Assembly: GCF_021044425.1 (NCBI RefSeq)
Contig: NZ_JAJNEC010000005.1
Location: 1-64,000, forward strand
From: Niabella pedocola
GTDB taxonomy: Bacteria > Bacteroidota > Bacteroidia > Chitinophagales > Chitinophagaceae
Direction of reading: 5' to 3'
DNA length: 64,000 nt
Of this stretch, positions 8,715 through 16,967 are shown one piece after another. The first letter of the stretch is position 1. Each line of letters opens with the position of its first letter. The position numbers and the translations under genes were made by a program. The notes under the pieces are model-generated. The model searched no databases and was not told where the DNA came from. It saw only the letters and a list, made by a program, of their open reading frames with translations.

Positions 8715-10178
8715 TTACTCCCAACCCGGGTTCTCGGTTACCAGCGGTTCCAGGCTCCGGATGGTTTGCCCGATGGGAAACAACAGCAGGTACTGGCCTG
8801 CTTCTTTTCCCTTTAGCGAGGGTACCATCTTAAATGCCTGGTCAAAACGCACCAGGTCCCACCAGCGTTTGCCCTCCGTACAAAGTTCCAGTAAGCGCTC
8901 TTTAAGGATGGCAGCGTCGTTGCTTTCTTTTGAGCCGTTCACAAATATATGTGAGGGATAGCTGGTTCCGTACGCCCGCTGCCGCACACTGTTTATTTCA
9001 GCAGCAGGATCCTGTCCCAACGCATTCTTTGCTTCGGCAATCAGCAGCAACACATCCGCCAGGCGGTATAAGATCACATCGGTAAAAAAGCTGCGGGCGC
9101 CTCCATCCACAACGCCTCTTCCCTTCATGGTAATGGCCGCATAATATTTATTATCCTTATCAAACACTTCATAGAACGTGGCCGCACGGCGCTGATCATC
9201 GGATGTGAACATGCGTCTTACGGTATCCGCAATCTGCATTACACTGCCATTACCACCCTGTACGCCCACCACTGACTGTATGGGTGCGGGGAGCCCGCTC
9301 AGGTTGATGATGTACATATTGGTGTAATAGTTATTGGGTGCCTGATCCAGTAACTGAAAGCGTACCGACATCAGGATCTCGGCATTGTTCTTATTGGTAT
9401 AACTGAATATATCCGCATAGTTGGGCAACAACTGAAGATCGGCGCCTTTAGCATCATTCAGGGCGGTTAGCGCCGTTGTAAAATCGGCTGCACCGCCATT
9501 CATCCGTTTGCCCGTCCACAGGTATACCTCACCTTTCAGCGCGTTAGCCGCCGGCTTATTCCAATAAGAACGGTTACTGCCAAAGGCATTATCCGGGTAC
9601 AGTGAAAGCGCCTGATCCAGGTCCTGTTTAATAAGCTTGAACACATCCTCTGCGCCGGACCGGGCCACCTGGATGGTAGCAGGATCATATTTCTCCGTAG
9701 GCTCCGTGCGGATGGGTACCCCGCCCCAGGTTCTTACCAGTGAAAAATAAACAAAGGCCCGCATCGTATATGCCTGTGCCAGGGAACTTTTTTTTACGCT
9801 CTCTGATGCAAACGATATATCCGGCGCATATTTCAGGATCAGATTGGCCGTGTTGATCACGGTATACAGACTCATCCAGTTAGGCCCCGGGTTGGTCACA
9901 TTGAGGGTGTTGTTATAATACCTGTCGAACCCCAGGGTTCCGGCTGCTGCTCCCCGTAATACATCACTTCGGCCTTCGCCCATAAAGTACAGATCACTGG
10001 ACGCCGGAATGCGCAGCTGGTAATACATACCCCGCAGGGCACCCGCCACATCGTCCTGGGTTTTGAAGAATGTTCCCGGGGTAATGATACTTACCGGGTC
10101 TGTTTCTATTCCTTTTTTGCAACCGGTGGCTAAGATGAAACCGGTGATGATCGTGATCAGAAATTTCATTTTCGTCAT
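8715..10178 (-). CDS. SusD/RagB family nutrient-binding outer membrane lipoprotein
   Basis: 487 residues. Signal peptide with lipobox ATGC (Cys20), followed by KKGIETDP, as expected for a surface-exposed SusD lipoprotein. SusD family signs include DDVAGALRGMYYQLR in the first helix pair, YTMRAFVYFSLVRTWGGVP (TPR-like helix), AKNALGQDPAAEINSVRQRA and the C-terminal KERLLELCTEGKRWWDLVRF. It binds glycan at the cell surface and caps the partner TonB-dependent transporter. The stop of the susC gene is 11 bases upstream and a terminator follows, so the two genes form a closed operon. ATG at 10178, with an alternative ATG at 10169. Confidence 0.97.
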   Translation of the reverse strand: MTKMKFLITIITGFILATGCKKGIETDPVSIITPGTFFKTQDDVAGALRGMYYQLRIPASSDLYFMGEGRSDVLRGAAAGTLGFDRYYNNTLNVTNPGPNWMSLYTVINTANLILKYAPDISFASESVKKSSLAQAYTMRAFVYFSLVRTWGGVPIRTEPTEKYDPATIQVARSGAEDVFKLIKQDLDQALSLYPDNAFGSNRSYWNKPAANALKGEVYLWTGKRMNGGAADFTTALTALNDAKGADLQLLPNYADIFSYTNKNNAEILMSVRFQLLDQAPNNYYTNMYIINLSGLPAPIQSVVGVQGGNGSVMQIADTVRRMFTSDDQRRAATFYEVFDKDNKYYAAITMKGRGVVDGGARSFFTDVILYRLADVLLLIAEAKNALGQDPAAEINSVRQRAYGTSYPSHIFVNGSKESNDAAILKERLLELCTEGKRWWDLVRFDQAFKMVPSLKGKEAGQYLLLFPIGQTIRSLEPLVTENPGWE

Positions 10179-10189
10179 TGTCGTCCTGA

Positions 10190-13100
10190 TTAAAAAGTTG
10201 CACTAATACCCAATGTATAATTCCTTGTAATGGGATAATGACCATTGTCCTGGCCGCCATCTTCAGGATTGATACCGGTGAATTTTGTAAAATAATGCAG
10301 GTTGTTGCCCGACAGGAATACCTTCAGGTTCTTCAGATGGGCTTTACGGATGAAATCGGGAAAAACATAGCTTACAGCCACCTGTCGCAGGCAAAAGAAG
10401 TCTCCTTTTTCATAGTAATTGTTATTCCCTCTGAAGATATTTAACGGCTGGTCCTGCCAGGTATAACGGGGCGTATTGGTAATATCACCCTGCTGCTTCC
10501 ACATTTTGTCGATATAACTCTGGAAGGGCAATGCATCTCCCTGCGCCTGGGCATTGGCGAAGGCTGCGGGATAATTATAGATCGTATTGCCCAGTGTAAA
10601 ATCGGTCCGGATGGAAAGCCCGAATCCTTTGTAGGTAAAATAATTATTAAACCCACCGGTCCAGTCCGGGTAAGGGTTGCCTACATAGATCCGGTCGCGG
10701 TTGTCGATGAACCCGTTCCCATCAAGGTCGGCCCATTGCACATCTCCCCCACGCTTGAACTTTTCTGCAGTGGAAGGCACTCTATCCGGCAGGGCTTTGG
10801 CAGCTTCTTCATCGGTGGCATAAACACCTACCTGTTTGTAAGCAAACATATCGCCAAGGCGCCCGCCTTCCTGTAATCCGCCCAGGTAAGCATAGTCTCC
10901 TATGGACGCATCCCATACATACTCGCCGCCTATCCGGTTCCTGGCGATTCCGTTATCCGGCAGCTTCAGGATCTTATGACGGGTATAGCCGGCATTAAGG
11001 GATACGTTCCATTTAAATGCCGATGCAGCAGGGAATACATGTCCGTTTAGCTCAATTTCAAAACCCTTGTTCTGCAAACTTCCCAGGTTGGTAAAAACAG
11101 CGGTAAAGCCCGTGGATGCCGGCAGGCTCACGGTGGTAAGCAGATCGTCGGTGGTACGGTTATATACATCAAAGATGATGCTGGCCCTCCCGTTCAGGAA
11201 CCCGATGTCCGCTCCCAGGTCGATGGTTTTGGAGCGCTCCCAGCGCAGATCCTGGTTAGGCAGTATATCTGCACGGATGATAGACTGGCCGCCATATAAA
11301 CCGCCGGTGGTGATGTAACTGCCATCCGGCTGAAAATCGCCCAGCCCGGATATATTCCCGTTCACCCCGTAGCTGGCTCTCAGTTTTAACTGCAATACAT
11401 CTGCAACAGACTGGAAGAATTTTTCCCGGTCCACGTTCCAGCCCAGCGATACCCCCGGGAAGAAACCGAATTTATTATTCTCGCCAAGATTAGAGGCGCC
11501 ATCATAGCGGGCATTGACAGACAACAGGTATTTTCCCTCATAATCATAATTGATCCGGGAAAACAGGCTTTGGATCGCCAGGTCGGATATGGTGCTGCTG
11601 ACTCCGGTTGGAGTTGCAGCACTGTTTAATGTGGAGATCAGGTCTGTGGCCGCATTCTGGCCGCTGGCAGAAAAAGTGGTATTCCTTCTGAAATAGTGCG
11701 AGAACCCGCCCTTTGCTTCTAAGCTGTGTTTACCGGAAAATACATTGGCATAGGTCAACACGGCATCTGCCTGGTACTGCGTGTTCCGGGTACTGCTGGC
11801 AGAAGTATTGCGCGTGGTCACCATCGGGCCGATTCCATTGAGCATGGCCGCCGGCTGAAAACTGTAGGTGGGCACAAGATCCCTGTTGAGCGACAGCAAG
11901 GGTTCAAATACCAGTTTTTTGGAAATATCCCATTTTGCCCTCAACGAATAGGTTGAGGTTTCAAATTCCGTATTGCCCTTGGGTGCATATGTTCCTTTAA
12001 AATAGTAATCCGGGTTACCGATGGACTGGTTCTGTCCCGGAGCCATGGTACCATCTTCAAATTTGTACTTTGCCGTACCCGGTAATGAGGCTGAGCGGTA
12101 GAACAGGTTGGCCAGGCTGGATACGGTACGGGTATCCCGGTTGGTATACTGAACGCCACCCAGTATCTGGAGATTGTCCAGTATTTTATAACTGGCATTG
12201 ATATTCAGACTTAGCCGGTTGTAATCCGTGATGGTGGCGGTGCCCTGCGATTTTGTATAGCCCAGTCCTGCATAAAACGACGCCTTATCATTGCCGCCCG
12301 AAGCATCCAGGTAATGGTCAAAGGTATACGCGTCGCGATAGATCAGGTCCTGGTAATTGGTTTCTGCATAAATAAGTGTTTTTGCGGGATCAATGGGATC
12401 CGGCATGCTCTTCCACCCTTCCTGTAGTTTGTGCTGGTTTTCCGGGGTTAGAAACATGACCGTATATGCCGTATTATTTGAAAGATCATTTCCGGTACCT
12501 GTCGCATTTGGCAATCCAAGCCGGGAGATCAGATCGGGCCGGTATTCCGCAGCAGCTTTTACCCCCAGCCGGTTATAATAGATATAATCCCGGGCATTGG
12601 CATATTGGATCAGCCGGGTGGGCTGCCCCACAGAGCCGTTAAAGCTATACGAGATCTGTGTTTTATTGGGTTTGCCCGATTTGGTGGTAACGATCACCAC
12701 CCCGTTGGAACCACGGGTTCCGTAAATAGCGGTTGATGCGGCATCCTTCAACACCTGCACCGACTCTATGGAAAATGCGTTTACATCATTGAGCCCGTTC
12801 GGGCGGATCACACCGTCAATAATATACAGCGGTGCTGCACCGTTGGGATTTTGAATCGATGTACCTCCACGCAGAATGATCCGGGGTGCCACACCGGGCT
12901 GGCCGCCACCGGTAGACATTACCTGCAGCCCCGGTATATTCCCCTGCAGGGCACTTCCCACATTGGTGTAGGTTGTATTCTGCAATACCTTATTATCGAG
13001 CTTCGAAACAGCCGTGGTCATTTTCTGCCGCGACTGGGAGCCGTACCCGATCACCACTACTTCCTCCAGTTTGGATACGTTTTCCTCCAGAACAATATCG

Positions 13101-13405
13101 ATGTCCGTTCGCTGTGCCACCCGCACCTCCTGCGTAGCATAACCGGTACTGCTGAAAACCAGTACGGCGTTGCCGCCGGTGACCGCAATGCGGTATTGTC
13201 CCTGTTCCGAAGTCATGGAAGAAACATCACTTCCTTTCTGATTGACGGTTACACCAGCCAGGGGTTTTCCCCCGGCATCTTTTACCATCCCGCTGATTGT
13301 TTGCTGTGCTATGGAAGTGAACGCAGAACAAAGCAGCAACAGCAGCATTACGCACTTTGAAGTATTGCGTTTCAGCGTACACATTAAATGGCTGAATTCC
13401 CTCAT
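10190..13405 (-). CDS. SusC/RagA family TonB-linked outer membrane protein
   Basis: 1071 residues, complete. Signal peptide (LLLLLCSAFTSIAQQ), then a carboxypeptidase-D regulatory-like domain (about residues 35-110, ISGMVKDAGGKPLAGVTV), then the TonB box/plug region (VVVIGYGSQSR, LRGGTSIQNPNGAAPLYIID, VLKDAASTAIYGTRGSNGVV) and a large beta-barrel ending in LGISATF with a C-terminal Phe. It imports oligosaccharides delivered by its SusD partner. No N-terminal FecR-interacting (STN) extension is present, so it is not expected to signal through an anti-sigma factor. ATG at 13405; an internal ATG at 13384 (MCTLKRN) is also possible. Confidence 0.97.
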   Translation of the reverse strand: MREFSHLMCTLKRNTSKCVMLLLLLCSAFTSIAQQTISGMVKDAGGKPLAGVTVNQKGSDVSSMTSEQGQYRIAVTGGNAVLVFSSTGYATQEVRVAQRTDIDIVLEENVSKLEEVVVIGYGSQSRQKMTTAVSKLDNKVLQNTTYTNVGSALQGNIPGLQVMSTGGGQPGVAPRIILRGGTSIQNPNGAAPLYIIDGVIRPNGLNDVNAFSIESVQVLKDAASTAIYGTRGSNGVVIVTTKSGKPNKTQISYSFNGSVGQPTRLIQYANARDYIYYNRLGVKAAAEYRPDLISRLGLPNATGTGNDLSNNTAYTVMFLTPENQHKLQEGWKSMPDPIDPAKTLIYAETNYQDLIYRDAYTFDHYLDASGGNDKASFYAGLGYTKSQGTATITDYNRLSLNINASYKILDNLQILGGVQYTNRDTRTVSSLANLFYRSASLPGTAKYKFEDGTMAPGQNQSIGNPDYYFKGTYAPKGNTEFETSTYSLRAKWDISKKLVFEPLLSLNRDLVPTYSFQPAAMLNGIGPMVTTRNTSASSTRNTQYQADAVLTYANVFSGKHSLEAKGGFSHYFRRNTTFSASGQNAATDLISTLNSAATPTGVSSTISDLAIQSLFSRINYDYEGKYLLSVNARYDGASNLGENNKFGFFPGVSLGWNVDREKFFQSVADVLQLKLRASYGVNGNISGLGDFQPDGSYITTGGLYGGQSIIRADILPNQDLRWERSKTIDLGADIGFLNGRASIIFDVYNRTTDDLLTTVSLPASTGFTAVFTNLGSLQNKGFEIELNGHVFPAASAFKWNVSLNAGYTRHKILKLPDNGIARNRIGGEYVWDASIGDYAYLGGLQEGGRLGDMFAYKQVGVYATDEEAAKALPDRVPSTAEKFKRGGDVQWADLDGNGFIDNRDRIYVGNPYPDWTGGFNNYFTYKGFGLSIRTDFTLGNTIYNYPAAFANAQAQGDALPFQSYIDKMWKQQGDITNTPRYTWQDQPLNIFRGNNNYYEKGDFFCLRQVAVSYVFPDFIRKAHLKNLKVFLSGNNLHYFTKFTGINPEDGGQDNGHYPITRNYTLGISATF

Positions 13406-13574
13406 AGATAAATCCTTTTACTGTAAAAAATCATTTGGAAACCTGTCTTCCGGGGCATTATTCCAGTTAGCATGCGCACCGTTTCCTTAATAGCAATAAT
13501 ACGATGACGAAGCGAGGAAAGCTGGTATTATCCTGCTGCATTGTTGTATTTTTCTTTTCCCTGCACCACCCCGG

Positions 13575-13596
13575 CCGGCTGGTAATTACCAGCCGG
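13575..13596. repeat. perfect 22-bp palindrome over the stop codon of the CE2 gene
   Basis: CCGGCTGGTAA and TTACCAGCCGG form an uninterrupted self-complementary sequence. It includes the stop codon of the esterase gene (TAA at 13588-13586, minus). No T run follows on either strand, so it is not a standard intrinsic terminator. It lies about 170 bases upstream of the susC start and could be an operator or an RNA 3'-end stabilising hairpin. Confidence 0.6.
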
Positions 13597-14743
13597 TATG
13601 ATCATGAATAAACCCGATGAGGCTTTTTGCCATAGCGGCATGATCCTCTATGAGGGGGTGACCGGCCGTGCCTTTATAGGGAAAGAAATGTGTATATACT
13701 TTTTCATCGGCCAGCGCCTGCACAGCCTGCTGTACGTACCCCGGCCACGGCGATCCCGTACGGGTAATACCCATATTCCCCAGTACGCAAACAATATGCG
13801 CCTTTGGATAATGCCGGCGTAAGCTCCGGATAAAATCCTGGTATGCCGCAATGATCTGTTCTGCCGCCGGCGCCTTTGTTCCAAAACGTTTTTTAAATGC
13901 ATCACTCTGTGGGTTGCCGATCACCGCCTCGTCGTTCTGTAACAGGTTTACCACAACAATATCCGGCTGGTAGGCAGAAAAATCCCATAAACGGGATGCG
14001 TCAAACGGGTTAACGCGGTTGTAGATCTCCGGCATCAACTCCTTCCGGAAACCGGCCAGCAAGCCGATCCCGCTCTCTGAAATACAGCGGTACCGGGCCT
14101 CAAAATGTCGTGCGGTAAGCGCTGCATAAGAGCGGTAATTATTTTCATACAGACTGGCCCCGGAGTCGCTGCCGGAGCTGTCTTCAATGGCATGCCCGCA
14201 GGTAATGGAATTTCCGTAAAACTCCATTTTCCTTTTTTGAAAGGGCGGCGGAGGCAGCAGCGTGGTTCCGGAGGGCAGCTCCAACGCATAGAACTTTGTA
14301 TACCCCCGGTTGTATTCTTTGTTGATCTGGGTGCGCTTAAACAATTCGATGGTGTGGTTCCCCGGTGGCAATCCATCAGCCAGCAGGTACCATTTCCGGG
14401 CCGTGTCGATCCGTATTTTTTTGATCGCCTCCATGTCTCCGTCAACGATCACATTAAAATAGTTCTGTCCGCTATAGTCCTTCAGCGATACACGGACACC
14501 CGTTCCGGAAAAGCGGAACCGTACCGTGGTGCCAGACCAGCAAAGCGTTGCCGCCTCCGGGTCGCCGTAATCGATCCGTCCCTCATATTGAATACGCCGA
14601 TCATTGAAAGCGATCAACGCTACCTCCTGTTTCCCCGGAGAAGCTGCATGTTTATTTATGGTACAATTCGTTTGCATGATTGTGATTATACCCACCAGGG
14701 TGTGCAATATTGCCGCCTTACCAAAATGTTTTCTTTTAATCAT
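13586..14743 (-). CDS. SGNH-type carbohydrate esterase, CE2-like
   Basis: 385 residues with an N-terminal hydrophobic export segment (possible weak lipobox at Cys27). An N-terminal beta-jelly-roll (about residues 40-165, GRIDYGDPEAATLCWSG to YTKFYALELPSG) is followed by an SGNH hydrolase domain, the two-domain order of CE2 acetyl esterases. The nucleophile block is KMEFYGNSITCGHA, with Asn where GDSL enzymes have Asp, as in CE2. The Asn block is VVNLLQNDEAV, and the C-terminal His block is GHPLIEDHAAMAK. It should remove acetyl groups from sugar hydroxyls outside the cytoplasm. It stands alone between the hydrolase operon and the SusC/SusD pair. Confidence 0.85.
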   Translation of the reverse strand: MIKRKHFGKAAILHTLVGIITIMQTNCTINKHAASPGKQEVALIAFNDRRIQYEGRIDYGDPEAATLCWSGTTVRFRFSGTGVRVSLKDYSGQNYFNVIVDGDMEAIKKIRIDTARKWYLLADGLPPGNHTIELFKRTQINKEYNRGYTKFYALELPSGTTLLPPPPFQKRKMEFYGNSITCGHAIEDSSGSDSGASLYENNYRSYAALTARHFEARYRCISESGIGLLAGFRKELMPEIYNRVNPFDASRLWDFSAYQPDIVVVNLLQNDEAVIGNPQSDAFKKRFGTKAPAAEQIIAAYQDFIRSLRRHYPKAHIVCVLGNMGITRTGSPWPGYVQQAVQALADEKVYTHFFPYKGTAGHPLIEDHAAMAKSLIGFIHDHTGW

Positions 14744-15064
14744 ATTGTTCTTCGTGAACCGGCTTCTAAAAATTCAATTATACAGCGGTTGTGTCAAAAA
14801 CTGTTTAAACCCTGTTTCCGTTCCATCTGCCGAAGCAGATCTGCATCTGTTGAGCACTATTTCTTTTTAGATGCTGAACAAGCTGCCAATAACAGGCGCA
14901 CTGCCGCTTTGAAGATCAATCTTTGTCATGCCGAACAATGTCAAGCTGAACTGGTTTCAGCTTCTATTCGGCATCTATGCATGATCAAAGCGGATCCTGA
15001 AACAAGTCCGGGATGACTAAAAGCATCCCCGCCAATGACGCTGCGATCTTCATGTGCGCTGCCA
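14744..15064. other. intergenic region carrying a REP-like element
   Basis: About 320 bases between the CE2-like gene start and the stop of the second DHDPS-family gene. The right half is occupied by the imperfect hairpin element listed at 14924-15017. The left half should contain the CE2 promoter, but no exact TAnnTTTG box was found. No coding frame is supported. Confidence 0.6.
14924..15017. repeat. REP-like imperfect inverted repeat (about 94 bp)
   Basis: The ends are GTCATGCCGAAC and GTCCGGGATGAC, complementary apart from isolated mismatches. Inside them GGTTTCAGCTTC faces GATCCTGAAAC. The element thus folds into a long interrupted stem. Elements of this look (GTCATGCTGAAC ... GTTCAGGATGAC) occur between genes in many Bacteroidota genomes, from general knowledge. 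It lies immediately after the last gene of the hydrolase operon and may protect or terminate that transcript. Confidence 0.6.
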
Positions 15065-16006
15065 TTAGGCGTTAAACCCCGTTTCAAAAAATTCCGGCAA
15101 TAAGGCCCGGCAGCGTTCCCGCACCAGTAATGCCTCGGCTTCCGTTACGCCCCTGTAGGGCCAGCGCAGCCGGAGTGGCGTATTGCCCCAGCCGGTGATC
15201 CACGCCAGCATTTTATCAATGGCCTGTCCCGGGTAACGCCGCTCCATGATCAGCGGAAAGATATGCAGTTTAAAGAATACGCCGATGCGTTCCTCAAACT
15301 GTACCGCCTTTTCCATATCGGTACACATATCGTTATACCAATGCTGCGCTATAACGGGATGCAGGCAGGCAATATTTGAATACGCACCATGTGCGCCCGA
15401 TCGTATTCCGGATGCCAGCCGGTGCCCCGGCACAAACAACGAGAGCCCCGGGATCGCGCGCATTTGAGCATACCAGTCTTCATCTCCACCCGCGGTTTTG
15501 CAGCCCACTAACGGAATACCCTTCCTGATGATTGCAGCATAGTCTTGCGGTACCAATACCCGCTTGGCATGCGGTGGATTATACAATACCACGCCGATCC
15601 CCGCCCCGGCATTACAAACACCCTCCAGGAAAACCAATACTTCATCGGGAGAAAGCGTACTCCAATCCGGCAGGATCACCTGTATAGCGCCCGGCTTTAA
15701 CGAACGGATCCGTTTAATGCGTTCCAGCGTCTGTTTGGGACTGGTGCAGCTACACCCGATCTGAAAAGCCATACCCGTCTGATTGCACGCATCGGCCAGC
15801 ATCCCGCTGATGACATCAAACTCTGCTTCCGTTTGGTTATAAAATTCACCGGCCGTGCCGTTGGAATAAATTCCATTCACTCCTGAGGCGATCAATGTTT
15901 TCAGCTGCTCCTGTAGCGATTCATAAAGAATCGATTCATCCTCCGCTATAGGCAACAGCAAGGTACCCCAGGTACCGTATATGTCGCTTGCTTTTAATGG
16001 TTTCAT
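15065..16006 (-). CDS. dihydrodipicolinate synthase family aldolase, second copy
   Basis: 313 residues, cytoplasmic, full-length class I aldolase barrel. The GTTGE-like loop is NGTAGEFYNQ (residues 49-58), the catalytic tyrosine is Tyr142 in VVLYNPPHAKRV, and the Schiff-base lysine is Lys170 in LVGCKTAGGDEDW. It differs strongly from the copy at 5742, keeping a more canonical carboxylate-binding loop and the YNxP motif, so the two probably act on different substrates or directions. It is the last gene of the operon running from 30311, nine bases after the NHL-propeller start. Pyruvate release from a 2-keto-3-deoxy sugar acid is the likely role; the substrate is not identifiable. Confidence 0.9.
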   Translation of the reverse strand: MKPLKASDIYGTWGTLLLPIAEDESILYESLQEQLKTLIASGVNGIYSNGTAGEFYNQTEAEFDVISGMLADACNQTGMAFQIGCSCTSPKQTLERIKRIRSLKPGAIQVILPDWSTLSPDEVLVFLEGVCNAGAGIGVVLYNPPHAKRVLVPQDYAAIIRKGIPLVGCKTAGGDEDWYAQMRAIPGLSLFVPGHRLASGIRSGAHGAYSNIACLHPVIAQHWYNDMCTDMEKAVQFEERIGVFFKLHIFPLIMERRYPGQAIDKMLAWITGWGNTPLRLRWPYRGVTEAEALLVRERCRALLPEFFETGFNA

Positions 16007-16015
16007 CTTTATTAT

Positions 16016-16954
16016 TTATACCCGCTCCAGCATAATGGGATACGTGCGCCCCGAATTCCACTGGCATACGTAAATATTTTCGTCATCATCCACACATACA
16101 TCATGCGGGTGCACAAAAACAGCGCCCTCTTTTTCCTGGGGCAACAACCGGCCATCCCGGTACACCGGTGCGCTTGCTCCCGGTGTAGCCACCACCCTGT
16201 TATTGGCATCCAGTATGGTAATATATCCAGAACCTGCGTTGGTATTGGATCCCGACCGGAAAACAGCGGCATAAAGCTCCTTCCCTTTGATCACCGGGCG
16301 ACATACAAAGGAACCAGGCAGTTCGATGGTTTCGAGATAGGTGCCGTCCATCGTAAAGCGTTTGAAGGCATTGTGGTTCCGGGACGTGATCAGCAAACTG
16401 GCATCGCCGTTCCGGTAGTCAATAGCAATTCCGTGGGCACAATCAAACTGTACGGCTCCGTTCCCGCGGCCGCCCCAATGCCGGATATACTGGCCCCTGC
16501 TGTTATGCTGGATCACATATTGTAATCCATAACCATCCGTAACATAGATATCGCCATTGGGCGCTACCACCGACTCCGTGGGCAAAAACTGATCTGCATG
16601 CTGATATACACCGGCTGCTGCCGGATAACCGATCTCGAGGATCACCCGGCCGTTGAGGTCGGTCTTGATCACCTGGTGCCGTTCGATATCGCAGATATAG
16701 AGCATCTGCGTACCATTTTCATCATGAATACTTAAACCATGCGCCCCCGGAAATGCATGTCCAAAGGCATCCAGTATTTTTCCGCTTTTATCATAAACGA
16801 TCAGGTTATTACGGGTTTCATTCGTCAGTAAAATGATGCGCCCCCTGGCATCCATCACCATCTCATGACAATCATTTACAGGATAGGTTCCGGGCTGAGG
16901 AAGACCCCAATGCGGATCAACGTTGTAGCGATGTTGATAATGCCCGATGATCAT
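16016..16954 (-). CDS. NHL-repeat beta-propeller protein
   Basis: 312 residues without a signal peptide, starting MIIGHYQHRYNVDPHWG. It contains NHL-like blades: GRIILLTNETRNNLIVYDKS, ESVVAPNGDIYVTDGYG, CAHGIAIDYRNGDASLLITS and HPHDVCVDDDENIYVCQW. These make a six-bladed propeller similar to peptidyl-hydroxyglycine lyase-like and SMP-30-like proteins. Family members act as lactonases, lyases or binding scaffolds, so no reaction can be assigned. Its cytoplasmic location and tight linkage (9 and 13 bases) to a DHDPS-family aldolase and a GH36 enzyme suggest a step in intracellular sugar-acid processing, for example lactone hydrolysis; this is inference. Confidence 0.75.
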   Translation of the reverse strand: MIIGHYQHRYNVDPHWGLPQPGTYPVNDCHEMVMDARGRIILLTNETRNNLIVYDKSGKILDAFGHAFPGAHGLSIHDENGTQMLYICDIERHQVIKTDLNGRVILEIGYPAAAGVYQHADQFLPTESVVAPNGDIYVTDGYGLQYVIQHNSRGQYIRHWGGRGNGAVQFDCAHGIAIDYRNGDASLLITSRNHNAFKRFTMDGTYLETIELPGSFVCRPVIKGKELYAAVFRSGSNTNAGSGYITILDANNRVVATPGASAPVYRDGRLLPQEKEGAVFVHPHDVCVDDDENIYVCQWNSGRTYPIMLERV

Positions 16955-16967
16955 AGCTGCTATTATT

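Noticed and set aside
14105..15016. 303-codon plus-strand frame over the CE2-like gene and intergenic DNA
   Set aside because: It lies mostly antisense to a well-supported esterase, has a low-complexity basic composition and no family features.
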